A program made the position numbers and the translations under genes. 64,000 nucleotides of DNA from Ixodes scapularis (Eukaryota; Arthropoda; Arachnida; Ixodida; Ixodidae): contig NW_024609846.1 in the NCBI RefSeq assembly GCF_016920785.2, forward strand, positions 75,773,816-75,837,815. Reading direction: 5' to 3'. The notes under the pieces are model-generated. The model did not search any database and was not told the origin of the DNA. It was given only the letters and a program-made list of their open reading frames with translations. Numbering within the stretch: the stretch's first letter is position 1; each line of letters starts with the position of its first letter. Positions 1-10,169 of this stretch are shown here, piece by piece.

Positions 1-240
1 GAGGAATAACATAATGTAATTTTCTTGCCAGAGCCAGCGATATAAAAGGCAATAATCGAGATTTAGATGCCGATCCCACGCATTCCGCGGGAGAATGATC
101 GAAGATGGCTGTCCTCTCCACTCAGCTGCGAGCAGCCGGGAGCTCACGCGCATGCGCTCATGCCTCTCACACTGCGCCGCGTGCTGATTGGCTCGCTCGG
201 GAGGAGAGCGTTACGGCGGCGAGATCATGGACTGACCGAA
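1..240. other. No gene recognised; promoter-like motifs
   Basis: I see no convincing coding sequence. A TATAAAA motif lies at 41-47 and an inverted CCAAT box (gattgg) at 186-191, in GC-rich flanking sequence. This could be an old LINE 5' region or the edge of an upstream gene. Nothing downstream reads as the matching first exon, so the promoter reading is weak. Confidence 0.25.
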
Positions 241-309
241 CTCTCTCCATTTAAACATTTAAAAAATTGTACGATGAGTGCTTTCCTTACAGAACCGTCA
301 ACTTGTGTA

Positions 310-1176
310 AAAAATACGTAAGCCTTGGATGACGAGGGAGTTATTGCATAAAATACGTGAGAAAAACAGCATGTACCAGCGCTTTTTAAAAACAAGGGAC
401 TCCGAAGACCTCAAAGCTTTCAAGAGGTTTCGTAATAAATTAACTGGTTTACAAAGGCGTGCGAAATCTGAATACTTTACAAGTCTATTCACTAGAGATG
501 ATAACAAAGATTCACGTGTTCTTTGGGAAAGGGTAAACAATGTATTGCATCCAAATTGTGAACGTCAAACATTAGATAAAATAATCTGGTGAGATGTTCA
601 ACTGTGTGGCTGCGCTCTGGCGAATACTTTTAACAGTTACCTAGTGAACCAATCAAGTGATGTAGATGTGCCTCAAGGTGGACCCGATGCTTGTGGTTAT
701 ATCAATCCTAATTTCGAAAATTCTTTTTTTATGAGTCCGACAGATGAGTGTGAAGTTCTCGCGGTTTTTAAAAACCTAAAAAACTGCAAAAGTCAAGACG
801 TAAATGATTTCAATATCAAACCGATTAAGTATGTCGTCGATATTGTGACACCTGTGTTAACGTATATATTTAATATATCGCTTTCTTCCGGTGCTTTTCC
901 TAAAGCAATGCAGCGCGCTAAGGTGGTCACTTTGTATAAAGGTGGCGATAAAAATATGTTTAAAAATTATATACCTATTTCATTGTTATCCATATTCTCA
1001 AAGGGTCTTGAGAAAATAATTCATCAGAGACTTTATTCCTACCTAGAGAGACATTCTGTTATTTCTAATAGTCAGCATGGCTTTCGTAAGCACCGGTCAA
1101 CAGAATCAGCGCTCTTAGTACAAAAACAGCAGGTCATTGAAAGCTTTGAAAACAAGGAACTTATTTTGGGTATATA
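310..1176 (+). mobile_element. LINE A, first segment: endonuclease-RT linker and RT N-terminal half (broken)
   Basis: This is the first piece of a plus-strand non-LTR retrotransposon (Jockey/CR1-like group). The frame from about 314 reads KPWMTRELLHKI, the usual linker between the APE endonuclease and the RT. A second frame (644-1176) carries RT block residues: KSQDVNDFNIKPIK, VTLYKGGDKNMFKNY, then SNSQHGFRKHRSTESAL. Stops and a frameshift lie between the two frames (about 592-644), so it is dead. The RT frame stops abruptly at ILGIY where the mariner begins. The next LINE A codons (IDFSKAFD) lie at 3543-3569 and the rest at 27775. The 5' endonuclease half is missing. Confidence 0.8.
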
Positions 1177-1753
1177 CAGGGTGTTATTTTTTATTCGAAA
1201 CAGATTTTTAAAAAAGGCGTCTTTACTGCTACGTGAATGCCGTCTTCACTATGTGTTTCTTGAGCTCGGCGGACATTCGAGAGGCGAACAACCGTCACAG
1301 TCTGGTGAGTCATTAACTAAAATCTGTTAATTAACTTTTTATTTATTGGTTTTATGGACCATGCTGCAATTGTAATTTTGAAGCCAGCCGTCCTGGAGGG
1401 CTATACCAACTTACACATAAAAAAAAAAAAAATGCAACTGGTTTGGAGAGATCCGTCGACAATTTCTCCCCTTTCTATCATCCGATTCCGAAACTGAAAG
1501 TTCCAAGTGCGCCGGAAGCGCTGATCACGTGACGCTTGTAAAAGTGACGGTTTCGTGACGTACAAATCGTCATGATCTCATATCTGCACTGCGGCTGTCA
1601 CGGTGCGGCTCGAGGTATGCAAACTCGCGGGTGCGGTATTTAGCGCTCTCGCTTTTAATGCGTCATTGCCCTCGGAGTTTCATTAGCGATTGTTTGTCGG
1701 CGGGGGATTCGCTTCGCCAGATAACGTGGGCGCACGAACGCCGGCTCTGCCAG
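1177..1753 (+). repeat. Left terminal inverted repeat of the mariner-like element
   Basis: About 577 bp that reappear as the reverse complement at 2970-3540 with scattered substitutions and small indels. It includes an A-run at 1418-1431 that is shorter in the right copy. The outermost 180 bp are nearly identical in both arms. Confidence 0.9.
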
Positions 1754-1766
1754 GTGTAGTGTTAAA

Positions 1767-2889
1767 ATGGCTGCGCAAATTTAGTCGAGGTATTCAGTCG
1801 CCGAGAAGGCTCAAATGGTTATGGCGTATGCTAAAATGAATGGCAACGTTCGTCTTGCCACGAGGCTGTATGCCGCCCAACACCCTGGTCGCACTGTTCC
1901 TGCCCCATCGATCGTCTTCCAGGTTGCTAAGAAGTTTGTGTCCACTTGGTCTGTGCATCGTCAAAGAAGAAGGAAAGCAGCTGTCTTGGACGAAGTTTTT
2001 GAAATCGCTGTGTTAGCCTACGTGCGAGCGTACCCTGAAATCAGCATCCGAAATGTCGTCGAAGATTCCGGAGGCAGCATCTTTTCAGTATGGAAAGTCC
2101 TGAGAAAGCACAAGCTCCATCCGTATCACATATCTTTGCATCAGGACCTCACCGAGTGTGACTTTGAGAAGCGCTTGGAGTTTAGCAATTGGGCCCTTAT
2201 TAAAACAAATGAAGACCCCGATTTTCTCACTAATGTACTCTGGACTGACGAAGCACAGTTTTGCCGAAATGGCAACGTGAACGTTCACAACGCGCACTAC
2301 TGGTCTGATTCCAACCCTCACTGGCTCCGCCAGCATAACCATCAGGTTCGGTGGTCAGTGAATGTGTGGTGCGGCATGTTTCGTGACAAAATAGTTGGAC
2401 CATTTTTTTTTTTCGAAGGCACACTGACAGCTCAGTCATACGCAGCCAACATACTTGATGGTGCTGTCTTTGACTTCATCTGCGATCTCCCGTTAAGCGA
2501 GCTTAGGAGCACGTGGTTCCAGCATGACGGAGCGTCAGCTCACTTCTCGTCGCGTGCGCGGAGCTACCTCAACGCCTGTTTTTCCCAGCAGTGGATTGGG
2601 CGCGGTGGACCTATGTTCTGGCCGCCAAGATCGCCTGACCTGACCCCGCTAGACTTTTTTCCTTTGGGGTCACATCAAAAACGAAGTCTATTCAACTGAG
2701 CCCCAAGATGTCAACGACCTGAAGAACCGAATTGTCTCAGCATGCGCCAACATTGAACCACACGTCCTGAAGCGGGTGGTTCAATCTGTGAAGAAACGAT
2801 TCATGGCATGCGTAGCAGTGGAGGGTCGCCATTTCGAACATTACTTGTGGTCTAAGTACACCAGAAAATTAAATTATCAGCAATTCTGA
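1767..2889 (+). pseudogene. Mariner-like (DD41D) transposase, inactivated
   Basis: This is a cut-and-paste transposase of the Tc1/mariner superfamily. An upstream ATG at 1767 is followed by an in-frame TAG at 1782; the longest open frame then runs 1815-2699. Counting from 1815, the N-terminal helix-turn-helix part (about 1-60) resembles the DUF4817-linked invertebrate group. The catalytic core shows D145 (WTDEAQF), D238 (QHDGASAH) and D280 (SPDLTPLDFF). That leaves 41 residues between the last two aspartates, hence DD41D rather than DD34D. An extra C at about 2662 shifts the frame just after the third aspartate. The shifted frame continues to a natural-looking stop at 2887-2889. A T-run at 2402-2412 gives an odd run of Phe. 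One stop and one frameshift make it inactive. Confidence 0.9.
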
Positions 2890-2969
2890 TCACTCAAGTT
2901 ATTTCGCTGAAGATAATAAATAGCAAAGACTTCTTTCTTGTAGCGTTTCATTTTCTTTCGTTAAGTCGA

Positions 2970-3540
2970 CTGGCAGAGTCAGCGTTCGTGCGCCTACGCT
3001 ATTTGGCGAAGCGCCTTCCCCGCCGACAAACAATCGCAAGTGAAGCTCCGAGGGCAATGACGCATTAAAAGCAAGAGCGCTAAAGACCGCCCCCGCGAGT
3101 TTGCATACCTCGAACCGCACCGTGACAGCCGCAGTGCAGATATGAGATCATGACGATTTGTACCTCACGAAACCGTCACTTCTAAAAGCGTCACGTGATC
3201 AGCGCTTCTGGCGCACTTGGAACTTTCAGTTTCGGAATCGGATGATAGAAAGGTGAGAAATTGTCAACAGATATCTCCAAACCAGTTGCATTTTTTTAAA
3301 TGTGTAAGTTGGTATAGCCTTCCAGGACGGCTGGCTTCAAAATTACAATTGCAACATGGTCCATAAAACCAATAATTAAAAAGTAATTAACAGATTTTAG
3401 TTAATGACTCACCAGACTGTGACGGTTGTTCGCCTCTCGAATGTCCGCCGAGCTCAAGAAACACATAGTGAAGACGGCATTCACGTAGCAGTACAGACGC
3501 CTTTTTTAAAAATCTGTTTCGAATAAAAAATAGCACCCTG
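2970..3540 (-). repeat. Right terminal inverted repeat of the mariner-like element
   Basis: Reverse complement of 1177-1753. Because the arms match so well, the same short translation (RVLFFIRNRFLKKAS) appears on the plus strand at the left arm and on the minus strand here. Confidence 0.9.
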
Positions 3541-3569
3541 CATATTGATTTTTCAAAAGCGTTTGACTT

Positions 3570-4757
3570 CATTTCATTTCATTTCATTTATTGTTCCCTC
3601 AAAGCGCCCGGAGGCATTACATGAGGGGGGGAGAGACAAAAGAAAAAGTTCGCTGCAAAAACAAGAAAACACTAACATTGAAAACAGCACGCGACAGATC
3701 GCTCACACATACCCAGCATACTATATACACAACAGCTACACACCAGAGAGCATATAAAATTAAACTGACTTAAATAATTCTTTACATACACTCCTAAACT
3801 GTGCACAGTCTGAGATATCAACCACACTTTCCGGGAGGTCATTCCATTCATGAATAGCCAAGATCAAGGGCGACTCTGAAAAATGCTTAGTGCGACATAA
3901 GGGTAGCCTAATTTTATGACGGTGATCATGCCGAGGAAAAATCCTATGGGGCGGAAGTAAAAGTTGACTTTTAAGGTCAGCGTTGTAATAATACACGCGA
4001 TGAAGAAAAGCCACTCGTGATACTTTCCGTCTATTACATAAAGGAACAAGGTCAGCTCTTGTTTTTAGTGTTGTCACACTCGACGTAAAGGAATAATCTC
4101 TAAGAATAAAACGTACTGCTCTGTTCTGAACAAACTCTATTTTTTTTAAATAAATAATCTTGCCATGGGCTCCAAATAATGCTCGCATATTCTAGTTTTG
4201 AAAGAATAAAAGATTTGTAAGCTAACAATCGAACCTCACTTGGTGCTAAAGACAAGTTCCTCCTAAGATGCCCTAGAGATCGATTCGCTTTGCTCACAAT
4301 ATGATCAATATGCATTTTCCAGTCGAGATTATCCGTTAGAAATACTCTGAGGTATTTGTAATGAGTTACATTTTCAAGAATTGCACCATTAACTTTATAA
4401 TCAAAGGCAGACTTAGACTTAACTGTAGCAAAAGTAAGAAGCTTGGTCTTTGTAATATTGATATCCATTTGCCATTTAACGCACCGTAACCATAGCGAAT
4501 CAAGGTCACGCTGGAGGGCGAAGCTATCTTCGTTCGAGATAATGCGCCTGTATATTACGCAGTCGTCAGCGTATAGCCGAACTTTTGAACAGATTAAGTT
4601 AGGTAGATTATTAATGTAAATTAAAAAGAGAAGAGGGCCGAGGACGGAGCCTTGCGGGACACCGGATTTTACTGAGATACTTCGAGATGAGTCCTTATGG
4701 ATCGAGACTGATTGAGTTTTTTCAGAAAGGAATTCTTTGATCCAGTCTACAAGAGAC
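3570..4757 (-). mobile_element. LINE B, 3' segment: RT palm/thumb, C-terminal domain and 3' tail
   Basis: This is the minus-strand 3' part of a CR1-like LINE. Protein features in order are SLVDWIKEFLSEKTQ at the Element 1 junction, SGVPQGSVLGPLLF, and the catalytic YADD at 4562-4573. They are followed by NITKTKLLTF and the thumb region LEYASIIW. A frameshift near 4160 moves the reading into the frame ending at 3760, which contains KIEFVQNRAVRFILRDY and HEWNDLPESVV, the usual CR1/L2-type C-terminus. The 3' end is a short repeat tail, read on the plus strand as cattt units at 3570-3588. The 5' two-thirds of the same LINE are at 24897-27772. Confidence 0.85.
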
Positions 4758-4829
4758 TGCCCAAGCAGCACCAGAAAGTGAATTTCGATCGGCCGACGGT
4801 TGGCCAGTGTCTGGACAGCTTGGCCACTT

Positions 4830-5468
4830 TAAGTGCTTGGCCACCGGAGACATAAACAAGGCCGGCAAGGGTCCGGCCACAAACTAGCTGTTTTTAGCTT
4901 GTCCGCCGGAGACATAAACACTGCCGGCAAGCGCCTGACCAGAAGTGCTCATTTTCAGCTTGGTCGCCGGAGACATAAACACGGCCGGCAAGTGTTCGGC
5001 CAGCAGTGGTGATTTTCAGCTTGGCCGCCGGGGACATAAACACGGTCGGCAAGTGTTTGGCCAGCAGTGGTGATTTTGAGCTTGGCCGCCGGGGACATAG
5101 ACACGCCCGGCAAGTGTTTGGCCACAAGTGCTGATTTTCAGCTTGGCCGCCGGAGACATAAACACGGCCGGCAAGTGTTTGGCCAGTAGTGCTGGTTTTC
5201 AGCTTGGCCGCCGGAAACATAAACACGGCCGGCGAGTGTTTGGCCAGCAGTGCTGATTTTCAGCTTGGCCGCCGGAGACATAAACACGGCCGGCAAGTGT
5301 TTGGCCACCTGTGCTGATTTCCACCTTGGCCGCCGGAAACATAAACACGGCCGGCGAGTGTTTGGCCAGAAGTGCTGATTCTCAGCTTGGCCGCCGTGGA
5401 CATAAACATGGCCGACAAGTGTTCTGCCAAAAGTGCTGATTTTCAGTTTCGCCGCAGGGACACCCATA
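4830..5468. repeat. 61-bp tandem array at the left end of Element 1
   Basis: About ten monomers of 61 bp. The shared core is ttggccgccggagacataaa followed by cacggccggcaagtgtttggcc and agtgctgattttcagc. Monomer starts are visible at 5021, 5082, 5143 and 5204. Since 61 is not a multiple of three, the array produces long minus-strand open frames with a protein repeat cycling through the frames; these are by-products. Confidence 0.9.
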
Positions 5469-5469
5469 A

Positions 5470-6148
5470 TCTAAACTTTCATCGCGTTGACGAAACTTTG
5501 TTATAACGACGGGCAGCGAGAGAAGCATCACGAGCGAGTGGTTGCCAGAATATTAGTGCGTGCATCGCGCGAACACTCGTTTTATTCAGTTTTTTTTTTC
5601 GTTAGACTTGAAAGGCTATTGTCTTAACTAGCACTGTCGTGTGATATGTTCATTTGGAACATTATACTAGAAGTGGGAAAATATTGTGCCCGTCGTTGTT
5701 CTATGAAAATAAAATACGAAAGCAGCGCCGACGTCATCTTCGCGTTAACTATACCGCTCTGTCGCCGCGCGGCACTCTTAGTGCGAATGCCACATCCGCG
5801 ATTTTTCGGTTACCGCTCCACATATTTACTTCCCAACTGCACTCGAAGAAAAAAAAGTTGTAGTCGGGTGCATCGGGCGCAGATGCTCCCCTTTCCTGGA
5901 AGACGCACCCACCGTTACCCAGCCAGTGTACCTGTATACCGACCATAAGCCCCCTTCTCTACCTTAAAAACCTATAGGTGTATCAATGCACTCAGCTTAG
6001 TAAACCGCCACGCTAGCCACGCACCCCGATCAGCTTGTGCTTGAATCAGATAAGATTGGATATTTCAGACTTTGTGTTTTGGAAGAGCCTAAACAAGACG
6101 TCTCTCATATATTGATTAAACTTAAGCTAGTCTCAGTAATGTTTCATA
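5470..6148. other. Element 1 core, no gene seen
   Basis: Unique-looking sequence between the 61-bp array and the insertion point of Element 2. Open frames are short and resemble no family I know. It continues at 17517 after Element 2 is removed. Confidence 0.6.
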
Positions 6149-6324
6149 CCCAGGTAGCACACCATGTCGGCCGATACTGGGATTACGTCGGCCAGTACCG
6201 GGAGCTGTACGGCGGATCCCGGCCAGGGACGCCGGTAAGAAACCGATCCCGGCCGATATCGGGGACTCGTTGTCTAAACTGGCCAGCGCCAGCCGGAAAG
6301 TTCCCGATACCGGCCGACATCGTT

Positions 6325-6770
6325 TTCTTGCAGTAGTCACCGGCCAGTCTAGCCGCGGAGTTTCCGGTGACTGGCCGATATCGTTTTCTTGCTGTAGTCG
6401 CTGGCCAGTCTAGCCATAGAGTTTCCGGTGACTGACCGACATCGTTTTCTTGCTGTAGTCACCGGCCAGTCTAGCCATGGAGTTTCCGGTGACTGGCCGA
6501 TATCGTTTTCTTGCTGTAGTCACCGGCCAGTCTAGCCATGGAGTTTCCGGTGACTGGCCGATATTGTTTTCTTGCTGTAGTCACTGGCCAGTCTAGCCAT
6601 GGAGTTTCCGGTGACTGGCCGACATCGTTTTCTTGCTGTAGTCAGCGGCCAGTCTAGCCATGGAGTTTCCGGCGACTGGCCGATATCGTTTTTTTTCTGT
6701 AATCACCGGCCTGTTCAGCCACGGAGTTTTCGGTGACTGACCGACAACATTTTCTCCCTGCTTTCACATG
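6325..6770. repeat. 61-bp tandem array at the left end of Element 2
   Basis: About seven monomers, each with ggccagtctagccatgg, agtttccggtgactggcc and gatatcgttttcttgctg. Successive units start at 6335, 6396 and 6457, so the period is 61 bp, the same length as the array in Element 1. The sequences differ apart from the GGCC-rich character. The last copies decay towards 6770. Confidence 0.88.
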
Positions 6771-7035
6771 CCATTCGAGCCATGCAAGTTTTGATATGTA
6801 ACCGACATGGTTTTTTCGCTGATATAGAAACTATATGATGGTTACAAATAACCATTATGTTGGACATATGTCTTCAATATGCTAAAAGATGACACCTAAT
6901 ATTATCCTTGGCCTAGTATTAACGCCGCGTCATCCTTAAACCAGTTAACAAAGGCTTATTTCAGTTTTGTTAAAAAAGACGGTATCAAACATGGCTGTGG
7001 AATGAAAATTTAATTTGGTTTACATCTATTAATTT

Positions 7036-7640
7036 TTTAGATAGTAGCTCTTAGACGCCCGTTTCCGGCTTGAGCGGCATCGCCGTCGCAGTCGCCGTCG
7101 CAGTCGCCGTCGGCGTAACCGCGGGTTGCATTATGGGAAACGTCCCATAATGCAACGCGCGGGTCTTACTTGTGACCCGCGCATTGCATTATGGGACGTT
7201 TCCCATAATGACGGCGTGTGTGACGTCATGAGGGTCCCGCGCGTTGCATTATGGGAAGCGTCCCATGATGCAGCGCGCGGTCGGCAACGGCGACGCCAAC
7301 ATCGCCGTCGGCGTAACCGCGCGTTGCGTTATGGAAAACGTCCCATAATGCAACGCACCGTCTCATTTGTGACCCGCGCATTGCATTATGGGAAGCGTCT
7401 CATGATGCAACGCGCGAGTCGGCGACGCCAACGTCGCCGTCGGCGTAACCACGCGTTGAGTTATGGGAAACGTCCTATAATGCAATGTGCAGTCTCATTC
7501 GTGACCCGCGCATTGCATTATGGGACATTTCCTATAATGACGTCACAATTGACGTCACGTGTGACGTCACAAGGGTCCCGCACGTTGCATTATGGAAAAA
7601 GTCCAATGATACAACGCGCGGGTGCATTGTGGCGGCGAAA
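7036..7640. repeat. GC-rich MITE relic with internal CCCATAATGCAACGCGCG repeats
   Basis: It begins TTAGATAGTAGCTCTTAGACGCCCG, closely resembling the left end of the element at 56813. It runs through CGCCGTCGCAGTCGCC stretches into repeated inverted blocks (GCGTTGCATTATGGG / CCCATAATGCAACGC) separated by GGGTC and GTGACCCGCGC. Short gacgtca motifs lie near the right side. The right terminal repeat is not clear, so it may be truncated. The open frame across it (7126-7776) is a by-product of repeat length. Confidence 0.6.
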
Positions 7641-8305
7641 CTTGCTTTCGATGAGTTGGGCATTTTTACTGCGGCACTGCGCTTCCGTAAAAATTTCCAC
7701 ATGTTCTCAACGGCAAGTCTCAGGGCTTACACAGGGGTTTAAAGAGCTTCTTCGACGAATGAGTACGAACGAGTAGAAAACGTGTCTTCAGCATGTTGCC
7801 ACCAGCCTCCGCAACGCTCCAAAAACGCGATTTTTCAACATGCAAAATCGCCGATCGGTGGCTTCACTCTCGCGCTGCAGCTGCAGCGACCAAGCGGGGA
7901 TGCGCGATCCAGCCCTTTGCCCAGGCAGATGCCGAGCGCTCCGCGCAAGCGGTCGTTGAGCGGTCGGCCTCAGTAAGCGATCCACCCAGTTGCACGCGCG
8001 GCCACCGCTTTCATAGCGTCTGCCCTCGCTTTTTAACAGTTTCGGTTCAAAAATGTTGATTGTTACTACTTGACTAACGGTGACCCCGACGTTAAGGCAT
8101 AATTTATTTTTCCCTACAGTTATATAAACCCGATGAATCAATGTATTGTACATTCGTGAAAAGTCAGATAATCGAAAACTCAAGCGGCGCATTCGGTCAC
8201 GGCGTGATAGCATGAAAGGAAACTGCTCAATCGAAACCGAAACTGAGTGGCCAACTAGTTCCCAGAGGGCACTCCGTCGAAACGTCGCGTATTTCTTCCT
8301 GCCCC

Positions 8306-8306
<1 letters not shown>

Positions 8307-8337
<31 letters not shown>
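8307..8337. repeat. Poly(T) tract, 31 nt
   Basis: An uninterrupted run of T. It may be the tail of a minus-strand retroposed sequence, but no body is recognisable beside it. Confidence 0.7.
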
Positions 8338-8340
<3 letters not shown>

Positions 8341-8473
8341 GTAGCACAGTAGCACAATTATATATTTGCGAATTCTTGTTTAGACTAGAAGACACCGCAT
8401 CCAGCATCGAGCCAGCTGTTGATAGACTTTGCTAGAAAGCCGATCCAGCATCCAATCCAAAGCCGGACAAGGT

Positions 8474-9297
8474 GAGCAAACCATGGAGAATAGAAGGGTA
8501 GGAGAGGGCATGACGTCGGCCGCGTAGCCTCCACAAGCCATGCTCCCTTGACGCCTCGCCTCTTTCTCATTTCCCTCCTTACTCTCCTCACTCACCATGC
8601 CATCGTGACCACATCACGTGACCATAGCTAGCCTTCGTCTTACTATAGGCCACTAGAATACACCACAGTCTAGCCTTCGATCTGATAAAACCTACCGGAC
8701 GGATCGCGCGCAAGCCTGCAAGGAGTCCTTCTACAATCAACCATCCATCTCACACGTGACATGTCACGCGCAACAATCGCCAGAGAGATCTGCGGTCACG
8801 CTGGGCACAGAATCGTTTAAACTTTTTATGACTAGGCTTCACCAATATTGCAACGTGCCCCCTCCTAGTACTTCTAACCTCCTTGGAGCAAACCATGGAG
8901 AATAGAAGGGTAGGAGAGGGCATGACGTCGGCCGCGTAGCCTCCACAAGCCATGCTCCCTTGACGCCTCGCCTCTTTCTCATTTCCCTCCTTACTCTCCT
9001 CACTTACCATGCCAACGTGACCACATCACGTGACCGTAGCTAGCATTGGTCTTGATATGGGGTACTAGAACACACCACAGTCTAGCCTTCGATCTGATAA
9101 AACCTACCGGACGGAGCGCGCGCAACCCTGGAAGGGGTCCTTCTACAATTAACCATCCATCTCACACGTGACATGTCACGCGCACCAATCACCAGACAGA
9201 TCTGCGGTCACGCTGGGCACAAAATCGTTTAAACTTTTTATGACTAGGCTTCACCAATATTGCAACGTGCCCCCTCCTAGTACTTCTAACCTCCTTG
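8474..9297. repeat. Two-copy 412-bp tandem duplication
   Basis: The unit beginning gagcaaaccatggagaatag occurs at 8474 and again at 8886, and a third start (ggagcaaac) at 9298 marks the end. The copies differ at scattered sites. Examples are catcgtgac against aacgtgac, and the segment between gtagctagc and cacaccacag. This is an ordinary recent segmental duplication. Confidence 0.85.
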
Positions 9298-9901
9298 GAG
9301 CAAACACAAATGGCGAGCGGGACGTTGGCGTGGTTCGCGGCATGGTTCAGGTACGGTGGCTCCAGGGTTGAAAAATTGTATGTGACCGTGGTGGCGAGTG
9401 AAAGCGCTGCATGTAAATCTATGCGGGGCAGAAGTCGCTCGAAGTTACCGCCTGTGCTTTGATTTTGATGTTCGTGTTCTGTCGGTTTCGTCGTATGTAG
9501 GCCTAGTGAACCAACTTCCGCTCAACGACGCTTGCTGGTGGTTGACTCGACGGTGTTGACGGCCCTTCGCCGTATCCCGACGATCGTTTCGTCGGCATGT
9601 CCCGCAAGACGGAGTAGCCGTCAAGTAAGAGAAATTACGAGCAGCAGGAAAGGGATGCGGCCGCGTATTATTTCGTAGTGGCGAGCGGCGGCACTTTTCT
9701 GTTTACGTTCGCGCACGTTTTGGCATCGGCTTCTGCCCGTTCGTAGTGTAGATGCCCTTTGCCTTTCGTTGCATCACGCTGTTTCCACGCTTCGAGGGCA
9801 CCTTCGGGGCTCCCGGCCGAGTATGGACGAATGTCGCGCCGCTAGCCCGGCGAGACGGTGACCGCGGCCTTCGTGTGTTGTAAGCGTTGAAGTGAAATTA
9901 A

Positions 9902-9936
<35 letters not shown>

Positions 9937-9985
9937 GAGGAGGAGGAGGAGGAGGGAGGGGAGGGGAGGGGAGGGAGGGAGGGAA
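9902..9985. repeat. Poly(G) and (AGG)n microsatellite
   Basis: A run of about 12 G is followed by roughly 15 AGG units and then irregular GGGA repeats. The antisense frame is a meaningless proline run. Confidence 0.9.
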
Positions 9986-10130
9986 TAGAGTCAATCGTGT
10001 ACGCGCGCTAGGCGCATTTGTCACTGACTTGGGTTAGGGTGAGGGGAGAAGATAGAAGTAGGAGTCGGGCGTCAGGAGCGTCGTCTCACCGTCCCGCTAG
10101 CTCGTCATCCCATCGTCGCGCTTAATCCGT

Positions 10131-10134
10131 GAGT

Positions 10135-10165
<31 letters not shown>

Positions 10166-10169
10166 GGGG
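10131..10169. repeat. (GT)n followed by poly(G)
   Basis: Eight or nine GT units lead directly into about 21 G. The sequence around 9300-10350 is GC-rich and may contain 5' exons or a promoter for the DUF4806-type series downstream. I could not identify a first exon with confidence. Confidence 0.85.

Larger units (their letters stand above)
1177..3540 (+). mobile_element. DD41D mariner-like DNA transposon with very long TIRs
   Basis: A 2,364-bp element starts CAGGGTGTTATT and ends in the matching inverted sequence (…AATAGCACCCTG). It inserted into LINE A at a TA; the right-hand copy now reads CA at 3541-3542. Joining 1176 to 3543 restores the LINE reading ILGIYIDFSKAFD, which confirms both ends. 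The inverted repeats are about 570 bp each, far longer than the roughly 30 bp of classical mariners. One frameshifted transposase gene lies between them. A poly(A) signal AATAAA lies at 2915-2920, just after the coding region. Confidence 0.9.

Noticed and set aside
4894..5467. Two minus-strand frames of 109-110 codons with repeated AAKLKISTxGQTLAGRVYVSGGQ
   Set aside because: They come from the 61-bp tandem monomer read through three frames. Spacing follows the DNA repeat, and there is no start context or partner exon.
7126..7776. 216-codon plus-strand frame
   Set aside because: It is built from repeated HYGKRPIMQ units produced by the GCATTATGGGAAACGTCC repeats, with no domain.
9309..9351. 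Possible first exon (MASGTLAWFAAWF with a GTACGG donor)
   Set aside because: The phrase is short, has no known similarity and cannot be linked in phase to the later DUF4806-type exons.
9842..10024. Proline-run minus-strand frame
   Set aside because: It is the antisense of the AGG microsatellite.
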